From: Pseudomonas sp. SL4(2022)
GTDB lineage: Bacteria; Pseudomonadota; Gammaproteobacteria; Pseudomonadales; Pseudomonadaceae
Assembly (NCBI RefSeq): GCF_026625725.1
Contig: NZ_CP113060.1
Span: forward strand, 3,230,001-3,294,000
Reading direction: 5' to 3'
DNA length: 64,000 nt
Each line of letters opens with the position of its first letter. Position 1 is the stretch's first letter. The position numbers and the translations under genes are program-made. This document shows positions 17,214-25,347 of this stretch, in pieces. The notes under the pieces were generated by a model, which did not search any database, was not told the DNA's origin, and was given only the letters and a program-made list of their open reading frames with translations.

Positions 17214-19460
17214 ATGAGCTTCGGCGCCGATGAAGAAATCCTCCAGGACTTCCTGGTAGAGGCCGGCGAGATTCTTGAATTACTGTCCGAACAGCTCGTA
17301 GAGCTGGAAAGTCGCCCGGACGACATGAATCTGCTCAACGCTATTTTTCGCGGGTTTCATACCGTCAAAGGTGGTGCCGGTTTTCTCCAGCTCAACGAGC
17401 TGGTTGAATGTTGCCATATCGCAGAAAACGTTTTCGACATCCTTCGTAAGGGTGAGCGGCGTGTTGATTCGGCATTGATGGACGTAGTGCTGGAAGCTCT
17501 TGATGCGGTCAACGGCATGTTCACTGAAGTGCGTGAGCGGACGGAGCTGACACCCGCATCTCCCGAGTTACTCGCAGCGTTGTCTCGTCTAGCGGAGCCG
17601 GCAGGTTCTGAAGAGGTTGCCGGCGAGGAACCTTTAGTCGAACCGGCCGCAGAAGCAATTGAGGTCGTTGAGGAAGTAGCGGTTGCAGAGGCCGCAAGTG
17701 CAGGTTCTGATATCACTGACAGTGAGTTCGAGCAGCTGTTGGGCGCTCTTGATGGCGGCAGCGTCGACACCGTTACGCCCGAAACAGCCAGCAGTGACGA
17801 AATCACCGATGATGAGTTCGAGTCACTGCTCGATCAACTGCATGGCAAGGGTCAATTCGTCGCTGAAGCAAATGTTCCAGCCGCCGTGCCGGCCTCTGCA
17901 GCGCCGGCAGCAGCCACCAGTAGTGATGAAATTACCGATGATGAGTTTGAGTCGCTGCTCGATCAATTACACGGTAAGGGTCAGTTTGTCCCACCTGCTC
18001 CGGTCGAAGACACACCGGCCCCCAAGGTTGCCCAGGTGTCCGAGGTTCCTGGCGAAGACATTACTGACGATGAATTTGAGGCACTGTTGGATCAGCTTCA
18101 CGGTAAGGGCAAGTTTGTCGAGCCTGAAGCGATTAAACCTGTAGCCGCTGCGCCGGAGCCTAAAGCTGCAGAGCCCGTGAAGCCTGCAGTTGTGGCTGCC
18201 AAGCCCGCAGCTAAGCCTGCCCCCAAGGTTGAAACAGCCAAAGCTTCTGCGCCCGCTGCACCCGTGGCAGATAAAGCTGCGCCCCCGAGCGAAGCTGAAA
18301 CCACGGTGCGCGTTGACACTGCGCGGCTGGACGAAATCATGAATATGGTGGGTGAGCTGGTGCTGGTGCGTAACCGTTTGGTTCGTTTGGGCTCCAGTAG
18401 TGGCGATGAAGCGATGTCGAAGGCTGTATCAAACCTCGATGTCGTAACGGCAGATTTGCAAACTGCTGTTATGAAAACCCGCATGCAGCCAATCAAGAAA
18501 GTTTTCGGTCGCTTCCCGCGCCTGGTTCGTGATTTGGCCAGAAGCCTGAAGAAAGAGATCAATCTTGAATTGGTCGGGGAGGAGACGGATCTCGACAAGA
18601 ACCTCGTTGAAGCACTGGCTGATCCGCTTGTGCACTTGGTGCGCAATGCGGTCGATCATGGCATTGAAACTCCAGAAGAGCGCGAGGCGTCGGGTAAGGC
18701 ACGTGGTGGCAAGGTCGTGTTGTCTGCTGAGCAGGAGGGTGATCATATCCTGCTGTCGATTTCTGATGACGGCAAAGGTATGGATGCTGACGTGTTGCGT
18801 GCCAAGGCTGTAGAAAAGGGATTGTTGGATAAGGACGCAGCTGATCGCTTAAATGAGTTTGAATGCTACAACTTGATTTTCGCCCCGGGCTTTTCGACCA
18901 AGACAGAAATATCCGATGTGTCGGGCCGCGGCGTGGGCATGGACGTGGTGAAGACCAAAATTTCCCAGCTCAATGGCACCGTAAATGTGTTCTCGGTGAA
19001 GGGGCAGGGCTCGAAGATTGTTATCAAGGTGCCATTAACACTAGCAATCATGCCTACGTTAATGGTGATGTTGGCCAATCAGGCATTTGCTTTCCCATTG
19101 GTGAATGTTAACGAAATCTTTCACCTTGATTTATCGCGTACCAACGTTGTTGATGGTCAGGAAGTGGTGATTGTTCGCGATAAGGCCTTGCCTTTGTTTT
19201 ACCTCAAGCGCTGGTTAATTGGCAGTGCTGCACATGTCGAGCAGGGTGAAGGTCATGTGGTTATTCTGTCTGTTGGCAGTCAGCGAATAGGCTTTGTTGT
19301 CGATCAGCTGGTTGGGCAGGAGGAAGTGGTTATCAAGCCTCTTGGCAAGATGCTGCAGGGCACTCCGGGTATGTCGGGTGCAACAATTACAGGCGATGGT
19401 CGCATCGCTCTTATTCTTGATGTACCGAGCATGCTCAAACGTTACGCACGACGTATGTGA
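17214..19460 (+). CDS. cheA: Chemotaxis histidine kinase CheA
   Basis: A 748-residue protein: P1 Hpt domain with His49 in GFHTVKGGAGFL, a long acidic/Pro-Ala linker (about 125-365), P3 dimerisation (TVRVDTARLDEIMNMVGELV), P4 kinase (LVRNAVDHGIE, SDDGKGMD, GRGVGMDVV) and P5 CheW-like domain. The linker holds four copies of a DxITDDEFExLLDQLHGKG-type motif, the last three spaced exactly 43 residues apart. CheA autophosphorylates and passes phosphate to CheY and CheB. The repeats may serve as docking sites for partners such as ParP; this is inference. Confidence 0.96.
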   Translation: MSFGADEEILQDFLVEAGEILELLSEQLVELESRPDDMNLLNAIFRGFHTVKGGAGFLQLNELVECCHIAENVFDILRKGERRVDSALMDVVLEALDAVNGMFTEVRERTELTPASPELLAALSRLAEPAGSEEVAGEEPLVEPAAEAIEVVEEVAVAEAASAGSDITDSEFEQLLGALDGGSVDTVTPETASSDEITDDEFESLLDQLHGKGQFVAEANVPAAVPASAAPAAATSSDEITDDEFESLLDQLHGKGQFVPPAPVEDTPAPKVAQVSEVPGEDITDDEFEALLDQLHGKGKFVEPEAIKPVAAAPEPKAAEPVKPAVVAAKPAAKPAPKVETAKASAPAAPVADKAAPPSEAETTVRVDTARLDEIMNMVGELVLVRNRLVRLGSSSGDEAMSKAVSNLDVVTADLQTAVMKTRMQPIKKVFGRFPRLVRDLARSLKKEINLELVGEETDLDKNLVEALADPLVHLVRNAVDHGIETPEEREASGKARGGKVVLSAEQEGDHILLSISDDGKGMDADVLRAKAVEKGLLDKDAADRLNEFECYNLIFAPGFSTKTEISDVSGRGVGMDVVKTKISQLNGTVNVFSVKGQGSKIVIKVPLTLAIMPTLMVMLANQAFAFPLVNVNEIFHLDLSRTNVVDGQEVVIVRDKALPLFYLKRWLIGSAAHVEQGEGHVVILSVGSQRIGFVVDQLVGQEEVVIKPLGKMLQGTPGMSGATITGDGRIALILDVPSMLKRYARRM

Positions 19461-19503
19461 TTGTTCGTGATGCAGCTGTCTGTCGTACCGTTTAGGAGTG
19501 GTT

Positions 19504-20619
19504 ATGGCTGTTAAGGTGTTGGTGGTGGACGACTCCGGATTTTTCCGCCGGCGTGTATCTGAAATTCTTTCGGCTGATCCAAACATTCAGGTCATTGGTA
19601 CTGCTACCAATGGCCGTGAAGCCATCGAGCAGGCGCAGACACTCAAGCCTGATGTCATCACCATGGACTATGAAATGCCCATGATGGATGGCATTACGGC
19701 TGTTCGTAACATCATGCAGCGTTGCCCAACACCGGTCTTGATGTTTTCTTCACTGACGCATGAAGGCGCTCGGGTTACCTTGGATGCGCTTGAAGCGGGA
19801 GCGGTTGATTTTCTTCCCAAGAATTTTGAAGACATTTCGCGCAATCCAGAGCGCGTTAAACAGTTGCTATGCGAGAAAATTCATACAATTGCGCGCAGTA
19901 ATCGCCGGAATTTCAGCACGCCCGCGCCCTCAATTGTGGCGCCTGCGCCGAATCCGGTAAAACCCGCTTCTCGTCCTTTAACAACTGCCTCGCCCGGTAG
20001 GCCGGTCTCTGCTGCAACACCCGTGCAGGCTGCAGTCGCGGCGGCTCCAAAACGGAAACCCTATAAGTTGGTGGCCATCGGCACGTCAACTGGTGGGCCG
20101 GTTGCATTGCAACGCGTGTTGACTCAGTTGCCCGCTAATTTTCCAGCCCCAATCGTTTTAATTCAGCATATGCCTGCTGCATTTACGAAAGCGTTTGCTG
20201 AACGCCTTGATAAGCTTTGTCGGATTAGTGTCAAAGAGGCCGAAGACGGTGATACGTTGCGTCCCGGATTGGCTTTGCTTGCTCCCGGTGGTAAACAGAT
20301 GATGGTTGATGCCAGGGGGGTAGTAAAGATTCTGCCTGGTGATGAACGGCTCAATTACAAGCCCTGTGTTGATATCACTTTTGGATCCGTGGCGAAGTCG
20401 TATGCCGATAAGGTATTGGCTGTAGTTTTGACTGGGATGGGTGCAGACGGTCGCGAGGGCGCTCGTCTGCTTAAACAAGTCGGAAGCCAGGTCTGGGCTC
20501 AGGACGAGGCAAGCTGTGTGATCTACGGTATGCCGATGGCTATCGTTAAGGCCAACTTGGCAGATGCTGTTTACTCGCTTGATGATATCGGCAGGCATCT
20601 GGTTGAGGCCTGTGGTTAA
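19504..20619 (+). CDS. cheB: Receptor methylesterase response regulator CheB
   Basis: A 371-residue protein with an N-terminal receiver (acceptor Asp55 in [13 protein letters not shown]), a Pro/Ala-rich linker, and a methylesterase domain with catalytic Ser in AIGTSTGGP, His in IQHMPAAFT and Asp in LTGMGADG. It removes methyl groups from chemoreceptors. ATG 19504 is preferred because the TAGGAG ribosome binding site sits 5 nt upstream; a GTG two codons earlier overlaps that site. The stop overlaps the motC ATG (TAATG). Confidence 0.96.
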   Translation: MAVKVLVVDDSGFFRRRVSEILSADPNIQVIGTATNGREAIEQAQTLKPDVITMDYEMPMMDGITAVRNIMQRCPTPVLMFSSLTHEGARVTLDALEAGAVDFLPKNFEDISRNPERVKQLLCEKIHTIARSNRRNFSTPAPSIVAPAPNPVKPASRPLTTASPGRPVSAATPVQAAVAAAPKRKPYKLVAIGTSTGGPVALQRVLTQLPANFPAPIVLIQHMPAAFTKAFAERLDKLCRISVKEAEDGDTLRPGLALLAPGGKQMMVDARGVVKILPGDERLNYKPCVDITFGSVAKSYADKVLAVVLTGMGADGREGARLLKQVGSQVWAQDEASCVIYGMPMAIVKANLADAVYSLDDIGRHLVEACG

Positions 20620-21359
20620 TGGATGTATTGAGCCTAATTGGGGTCATTCTGGCTTTTGTGGCCATCTTAGGCGGCAATTATCTGGAAGGTGGTCATGCGG
20701 CTGCCCTTCTGAATGGGCCGGCTGCGTTGATAGTGGTCGGCGGTACACTGGGGGCTGCGTTCCTGCAGGCTCCGGTTAACGTCTTCAAGCGTGCTCTGGC
20801 AATCATAAGCTGGATTTTCTTTCCGCCACGCGTTGATTTGCAAGGTGGCATCAACCGTGTAGTCGGTTGGAGTATGACGGCTCGCAAGGAAGGTTTATTG
20901 GGGTTGGAGGCCGTGGCGGATGCTGAGCCTGACCCTTATGCCCGCAAAGGTCTTCAGTTGCTGGTCGATGGTGTAGAGCCGGAGGCAATACGCAGTATCC
21001 TTGAGGTTGATCTTTACACTCAGGAAGGGCGTGATATCCAGGCAGCTAAAGTTTTTGAAAGTATGGGGGGGTACGCTCCCACCATAGGAATTATCGGTGC
21101 TGTTATGGGGTTGATCCATGTAATGGGTAACCTGGCTGACCCGAGTATGTTGGGCAGCGGCATAGCAGTGGCATTTGTTGCCACTATTTACGGTGTCGGT
21201 TTCGCCAACCTGTTGTTATTGCCTATCGGTAACAAACTCAAGGCCATCGCTCAGCGCCAGTCGCGGTATCGTGAGATGTTGCTGGAAGGTCTCCTGTCGA
21301 TTGCCGAGGGCGAGAACCCTCGCTCCATCGAATTAAAGCTGCAAGGCTTTATGGATTGA
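20619..21359 (+). CDS. motC: Flagellar stator protein MotC (MotA family)
   Basis: A 246-residue MotA/TolQ/ExbB family protein with four membrane helices (about residues 1-22, 30-50, 148-168, 180-203) and a cytoplasmic loop with charged residues. With MotD it forms the second proton-driven stator set of Pseudomonas, which also carries MotAB elsewhere. Translation is coupled to cheB by a 1-nt overlap. Confidence 0.94.
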   Translation: MDVLSLIGVILAFVAILGGNYLEGGHAAALLNGPAALIVVGGTLGAAFLQAPVNVFKRALAIISWIFFPPRVDLQGGINRVVGWSMTARKEGLLGLEAVADAEPDPYARKGLQLLVDGVEPEAIRSILEVDLYTQEGRDIQAAKVFESMGGYAPTIGIIGAVMGLIHVMGNLADPSMLGSGIAVAFVATIYGVGFANLLLLPIGNKLKAIAQRQSRYREMLLEGLLSIAEGENPRSIELKLQGFMD

Positions 21360-21371
21360 TGGAGGCACTAT

Positions 21372-22241
21372 ATGGCCCGCAGGCGTCACCAAGAAGAACA
21401 TGAAAACCATGAGCGTTGGCTTGTTTCCTATGCCGACTTCATCACCCTGCTATTCGCATTTTTTGTGGTGATGTATTCAATCTCCTCGATCAACGAGGGC
21501 AAGTACAAAATTCTCTCGGACAGTCTGACCGGCGTGTTCAATCAGCCAGATCGTGCTATCAAGCCTATTCCCGTTGGGGATGAGCGGCCGCGTACAACCG
21601 AGCCCGACCGCTCTCTGGTTGATGAAGATAGCACCTTGTCAGCCGCCGATTCATTGGAAAGCATTGCCAATAGTGTGCGCGAGGCTTTTGGTGATCTGAT
21701 TCAGTCCGAGCAGCTCAAGGTCAGTGGTAACGAGTTGTGGATCGAGATCGAGCTCAGCTCCAGTTTGTTGTTTACCAGTGGTGATGCGATCCCTAACAAT
21801 GCTGCTTTCGACATCATTGAGAAGGTCGCCAAAATACTGGCGCCTTATGAAAATCCGATTCATGTTGAAGGCTTTACCGATAATCTGCCGATTCAGACCG
21901 CGCAGTTCCCGAGTAACTGGGAGTTGTCAGCAGCGCGAGCGGCGAGCATCGTGCGTATGCTGAGCATGGACGGTGTGAATCCTGGACGTCTGGCCGCGGT
22001 TGGTTATGGCGAGTTTCAGCCAGTGGCCGATAACACTACTGCTGAAGGCCGTGGTCGTAATCGTCGGGTGGTTCTGGTGATATCGCGCAATCTTGATGTG
22101 CGCCGAAGTGTCAGTGGAGTGGGCAGCGCCAATGCAAAGCCTGATCAGGCTCTGCAAAGAGCTGGCACGCAACCTGCTAATGCTCCGATAGCGCCGGCTC
22201 CGCAAGCGGGAGCCGTCAATCCCCCGTCGCCGGCCCCATAG
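21372..22241 (+). CDS. motD: Flagellar stator protein MotD (MotB family)
   Basis: A 289-residue protein with a short cytoplasmic tail, one membrane helix (WLVSYADFITLLFAFFVVMY; the Asp is the expected proton site), a plug region and a peptidoglycan-binding OmpA domain (about 140-240; HVEGFTDNLP, NWELSAARAASIVRMLSMDG). A Pro/Ala-rich tail ends the protein. It anchors the MotC stator to the cell wall. It lies 12 bp after motC with a GGAGG ribosome binding site. Confidence 0.95.
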   Translation: MARRRHQEEHENHERWLVSYADFITLLFAFFVVMYSISSINEGKYKILSDSLTGVFNQPDRAIKPIPVGDERPRTTEPDRSLVDEDSTLSAADSLESIANSVREAFGDLIQSEQLKVSGNELWIEIELSSSLLFTSGDAIPNNAAFDIIEKVAKILAPYENPIHVEGFTDNLPIQTAQFPSNWELSAARAASIVRMLSMDGVNPGRLAAVGYGEFQPVADNTTAEGRGRNRRVVLVISRNLDVRRSVSGVGSANAKPDQALQRAGTQPANAPIAPAPQAGAVNPPSPAP

Positions 22242-22291
22242 GGTGGCCCCGTTCTCGGTTTGGCTGCAGCTGTACCGGGAGGATGATAACG

Positions 22292-23080
22292 ATGAGAGTC
22301 TGGGCAGTAGCCAATCAAAAAGGTGGTGTCGGTAAAACCACCACATCAATCGCACTGGCAGGTCTGTTGGCCGATGCTGGCAAGCGCGTAGTTGTGGTTG
22401 ATCTCGACCCGCATGGCTCTATGACCAGCTATTTCGGGCATGATCCGGATAGCCTCGAGCACAGCTGTTTTGATCTATTTCAGCATCAAGGTTCAGTGCC
22501 CCGTGGCTTGCCTGAGCAGTTGCTGCGTACGACCAGTCATGAGCGTATTTCTCTGCTGCCGTCGAGTACTGCGCTGGCCACCCTTGAGCGTCAGTCTCCC
22601 GGGCAGAGCGGTCTTGGGCTGGTTATTTCCAAAAGTCTGGCACAGCTTTGGCAGGACTTTGATCATGCTGTCATTGATAGTCCGCCTTTGCTGGGCGTGC
22701 TAATGGTCAATGCACTGGCCGCCAGCCAGCAGTTGGTTATTCCGGTGCAGACTGAGTTTCTTGCGGTTAAAGGCCTGGAGCGCATGGTCAATACGTTGGC
22801 GATGATCAACCGATCGCGCCAACAAGCTCTGCCTTACACCATTGTGCCGACACTGTTCGATCGGCGCACACAGGCCTCTATGGGAACTTTGCGGGTGCTG
22901 CGCAACAGCTATCCAGATCATCTGTGGCCAGCCTATATCCCAGTTGATACACGTCTGCGTGATGCCAGCAGGGCAGGGCTTACGCCTTCACAGTTTGATA
23001 ACAATAGCCGTGGCGTGATTGCCTACCGTGCGCTGCTTAAACACCTGCTATCGCAGCAGATCGCAGCGCAGGTCGCTTAA
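22292..23080 (+). CDS. parC: ParA-like ATPase ParC for polar chemotaxis arrays
   Basis: A 262-residue ParA/Soj-type ATPase with the deviant Walker A KGGVGKTTTS at residues 10-19 and DLDPHGSMTSYFG as the next motif. ATG 22292 lies 9 nt from the GGGAGG ribosome binding site; an in-frame ATG at 22283 directly abuts it and is less likely. In Vibrio, ParC recruits chemotaxis arrays to the pole and hands them on with ParP. Here it sits just before parP and after motD, the same context as in other pseudomonads. Confidence 0.88.
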   Translation: MRVWAVANQKGGVGKTTTSIALAGLLADAGKRVVVVDLDPHGSMTSYFGHDPDSLEHSCFDLFQHQGSVPRGLPEQLLRTTSHERISLLPSSTALATLERQSPGQSGLGLVISKSLAQLWQDFDHAVIDSPPLLGVLMVNALAASQQLVIPVQTEFLAVKGLERMVNTLAMINRSRQQALPYTIVPTLFDRRTQASMGTLRVLRNSYPDHLWPAYIPVDTRLRDASRAGLTPSQFDNNSRGVIAYRALLKHLLSQQIAAQVA

Positions 23081-23108
23081 GGTGCAGGGCTATGCTGAAT
23101 GCCTGGGC

Positions 23109-23136
23109 TCAAGTCTGTCGCAAGAGCGGCCGATAG
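23109..23136 (+). promoter_or_regulatory. Sigma-28 (FliA) promoter of parP
   Basis: TCAAG (23109-23113), a 15-nt spacer and GCCGATAG (23129-23136) match the FliA consensus of pseudomonads. The predicted start is about 20-25 nt before ATG 23168, which also decides the parP start. Confidence 0.78.
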
Positions 23137-23167
23137 TCTCTACAGATTGTTATTGTGGGTTGTGTTC

Positions 23168-24004
23168 ATGAGTCGTCCCCTTGCCACTGCTACACGTCCG
23201 CAACTGGCTTTACAGTCCTACCTGGATGGCTTGTTGCGCGATGCTGTAAGCGAGTTAGAGCTGGCTGAAAGCACTACTCTGGATGAGTTTGAAGCGGCGG
23301 TACTGGAAGAGCAGGTGCGTGACGCGCGCCTTGTTCGTCAGGCTGAAATTGCCAAGCCTCTGGTTGAGCTTGCACCGCGATCCTTGGTTTTGCCGACGTT
23401 CGACATGCCCATGCCAGAAGTGGCGGTAGAGTATGCCGCGCCTTCTATTGATAGTGCGCAACCCATCGTTGTTGAGTCTGATGCTGTTCATGCTTTGTTG
23501 GCCATTCCAGAGTCCGGTCGTCAGGGGCGTCCCGAATGGGCGCAAGAGTCCTTTGAGTGCCTGCTGTTTGATGTGGCGGGTCTAACGCTGGCAGTACCTT
23601 TGGTTTGCCTGGGGTCGATTTATCCTCTGGCCGGTCAGGAGCTCACGCCTCTTTTTGGGCAGCCAGAATGGTTCCTCGGCATATTGCCAAGCCAGGCAGG
23701 CAACTTGAAGGTTCTGGATACCGCACGCTGGGTTATGCCTGACCGCTATCGCGACGATTTTCGTGAGGGTTTGCAGTATGTGATTTCTGTTCAAGGGTAT
23801 GAGTGGGGCTTGGCGGTGCATCAGGTGAGTCGCTCGATTCGCCTTGATCCTAATGAGGTTAAATGGCGCAGCCAGCGAACGCAGCGTCCATGGCTAGCCG
23901 GCACTGTCATCGAGCATATGTGTGCGTTGCTGGATATTGCATCCCTGGCCGAGCTGATTGCCAGTGGCGCCGCCAAGCGCATGGCATCCAGTCGAGCACA
24001 TTGA
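23168..24004 (+). CDS. parP: CheW-domain protein ParP, chemotaxis array positioning
   Basis: A 278-residue protein with an N-terminal segment (RPQLALQSYLDGLLRDAVSE), a variable Pro/Ala-rich middle, and a C-terminal CheW-like domain (about 145-270; FECLLFDVAGLTLAVPLVCLG). In Vibrio, ParP joins ParC to CheA and keeps arrays at the pole. An in-frame ATG exists at 23099, but the FliA promoter at 23109-23136 lies downstream of it, so ATG 23168 is chosen. The gene is predicted to head a FliA-dependent unit with cheW and the DUF2802 gene. Confidence 0.85.
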   Translation: MSRPLATATRPQLALQSYLDGLLRDAVSELELAESTTLDEFEAAVLEEQVRDARLVRQAEIAKPLVELAPRSLVLPTFDMPMPEVAVEYAAPSIDSAQPIVVESDAVHALLAIPESGRQGRPEWAQESFECLLFDVAGLTLAVPLVCLGSIYPLAGQELTPLFGQPEWFLGILPSQAGNLKVLDTARWVMPDRYRDDFREGLQYVISVQGYEWGLAVHQVSRSIRLDPNEVKWRSQRTQRPWLAGTVIEHMCALLDIASLAELIASGAAKRMASSRAH

Positions 24005-24109
24005 ATAACACTGAGCTGTGCGATGACTGCAGCTTTGCAACTATAGTAATGACAGCGGGGCATTAACCCGTGATCGCCGCCGCGAGCGGTTCATGACGAG
24101 GCTAGGAAC

Positions 24110-24589
24110 ATGAAGAAAAGTTCTGCACAAGGTTCTGAAGATCCGATCCTGCAGTGGGTGACATTCCGCCTGGACAACGAAACCTACGGCATCAATGTGA
24201 TGCAGGTTCAAGAGGTGTTGCGTTACACCGAGATTGCTCCTGTGCCAGGTGCTCCGAGTTATGTACTGGGCATCATCAACCTGCGCGGCAATGTGGTTAC
24301 CGTGATCGACACCCGCCAGCGTTTCGGTCTCGATTCCAGTGAGGTCACGGATAACACTCGCATCGTGATCATTGAAGCCGACAAGCAGGTGATCGGCATC
24401 CTCGTCGACAGCGTGGCCGAAGTGGTTTATCTGCGCCAATCCGAGGTAGAAACTGCGCCAAACGTGGGTAATGACGAGTCCGCCAAGTTTATCCAGGGCG
24501 TGTGCAACAAGAACGGTGAGTTGCTGATTCTGGTTGAGTTGGACAAGATGATGAGCGAAGAAGAGTGGTCTGAGCTGGAGAGCATCTAA
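24110..24589 (+). CDS. cheW: Chemotaxis coupling protein CheW
   Basis: A 159-residue CheW with the canonical fold: WVTFRLDNETYGINVMQVQEV at the start, PSYVLGIINLRGNVVTVIDT in the core, and VDSVAEVVYL. CheW couples chemoreceptors to CheA. A 105-bp gap separates it from parP with no clear promoter, so it is probably read with parP. The DUF2802 gene follows after 3 bp. Confidence 0.96.
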   Translation: MKKSSAQGSEDPILQWVTFRLDNETYGINVMQVQEVLRYTEIAPVPGAPSYVLGIINLRGNVVTVIDTRQRFGLDSSEVTDNTRIVIIEADKQVIGILVDSVAEVVYLRQSEVETAPNVGNDESAKFIQGVCNKNGELLILVELDKMMSEEEWSELESI

Positions 24590-24592
24590 GTC

Positions 24593-24997
24593 ATGCTTGA
24601 TGCGCTGCTGGTCACGGTGGCCCTGGTTTGTCTGGGGCTGGTCGCTGCATGCATCTGGTTGACCCGGCAGCTGCGTGAGGCCATCAAGCTGCAAGGCGAG
24701 CGTGATGCGCTACGTGATCGGCGGCTCAAGGAGCTAAGTCGGCGACTGGATGCTTATCTCACTGGCAGCGTGCAGATGGGTGAAGAGTTGCATGAGTTGC
24801 GCAGAGTTGTTGCGCCTCTGCCGGACAAGCTCAATCAGATTGAGCAGCGTGACCCCAGCAGTCTGTCATTTACCCAGGCTGCGCGACTGGCTGGCATGGG
24901 CGCCAGTGTGGATGACCTGACCCAGTCCTGCGGCCTGAGCAAGGCTGAGGCGGAATTGGTCAGCAAGATGCATCAGGCCAAACTGCAGCGTTCCTGA
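24593..24997 (+). CDS. DUF2802 family membrane-anchored protein
   Basis: A 134-residue protein with one N-terminal membrane helix (LLVTVALVCLGLVAACIWL), a coiled-coil region (about 25-80) and a C-terminal DUF2802 helical segment (SFTQAARLAGMGASVDDLTQ) resembling a small helix-turn-helix-like repeat. No function is established that I can name. It starts 3 bp after cheW and is typically found at the end of the Pseudomonas chemotaxis cluster, so a role in motility or array anchoring is likely but inferred. Confidence 0.82.
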   Translation: MLDALLVTVALVCLGLVAACIWLTRQLREAIKLQGERDALRDRRLKELSRRLDAYLTGSVQMGEELHELRRVVAPLPDKLNQIEQRDPSSLSFTQAARLAGMGASVDDLTQSCGLSKAEAELVSKMHQAKLQRS

Positions 24998-25020
24998 TTT
25001 TCCCAATCCTCAAGTAACTC

Positions 25021-25347
25021 TCAATGTGCCGGCCCTTCCAATAGGCGCAGGGGCGGCGTGATATCCGTGTCATGTTCGTTGCTGGTCGGCGCTTTCCCCT
25101 TCAGGTACCAGGCAAAGGCGATTATTTCCGCGATGCAGCGATACAGCTGTTCGGGAATTGCTTCGCCCAGTTCCAGGCGCGCCAACAGGCGCACCAGTTC
25201 GGCGTTTTCGTAGATCGGTACTTCATATTCGCGGGCGATCGCCAAAATGGCTTCGGCCAGCTCGTCATCGCCTTTGGCGCTGAGCACCGGTGCATTCTGG
25301 CCGTCATAGGTGAGGGCGATGGCCTGGCGTGGCGTGGTCTTTTTCAT
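25021..25347 (-). CDS. FlhB C-terminal-domain paralogue (EscU/YscU/HrcU family)
   Basis: A 108-residue soluble protein aligning with the cytoplasmic C-terminal domain of FlhB: AIALTYDGQNAPVLSAKG corresponds to AVALKYDPAKGSAPVLLAKG of FlhB in this window, and AIPEQLYRCIAEIIAFAWYL to the last helix. The NPTH autocleavage motif is replaced by TTPRQ, so it starts roughly where the cleaved FlhB C-terminal fragment starts. Such FlhX-type proteins can replace the FlhB fragment in some bacteria. It overlaps the end of the FliK-like gene by 4 nt and converges on the DUF2802 gene. Confidence 0.87.
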   Translation of the reverse strand: MKKTTPRQAIALTYDGQNAPVLSAKGDDELAEAILAIAREYEVPIYENAELVRLLARLELGEAIPEQLYRCIAEIIAFAWYLKGKAPTSNEHDTDITPPLRLLEGPAH

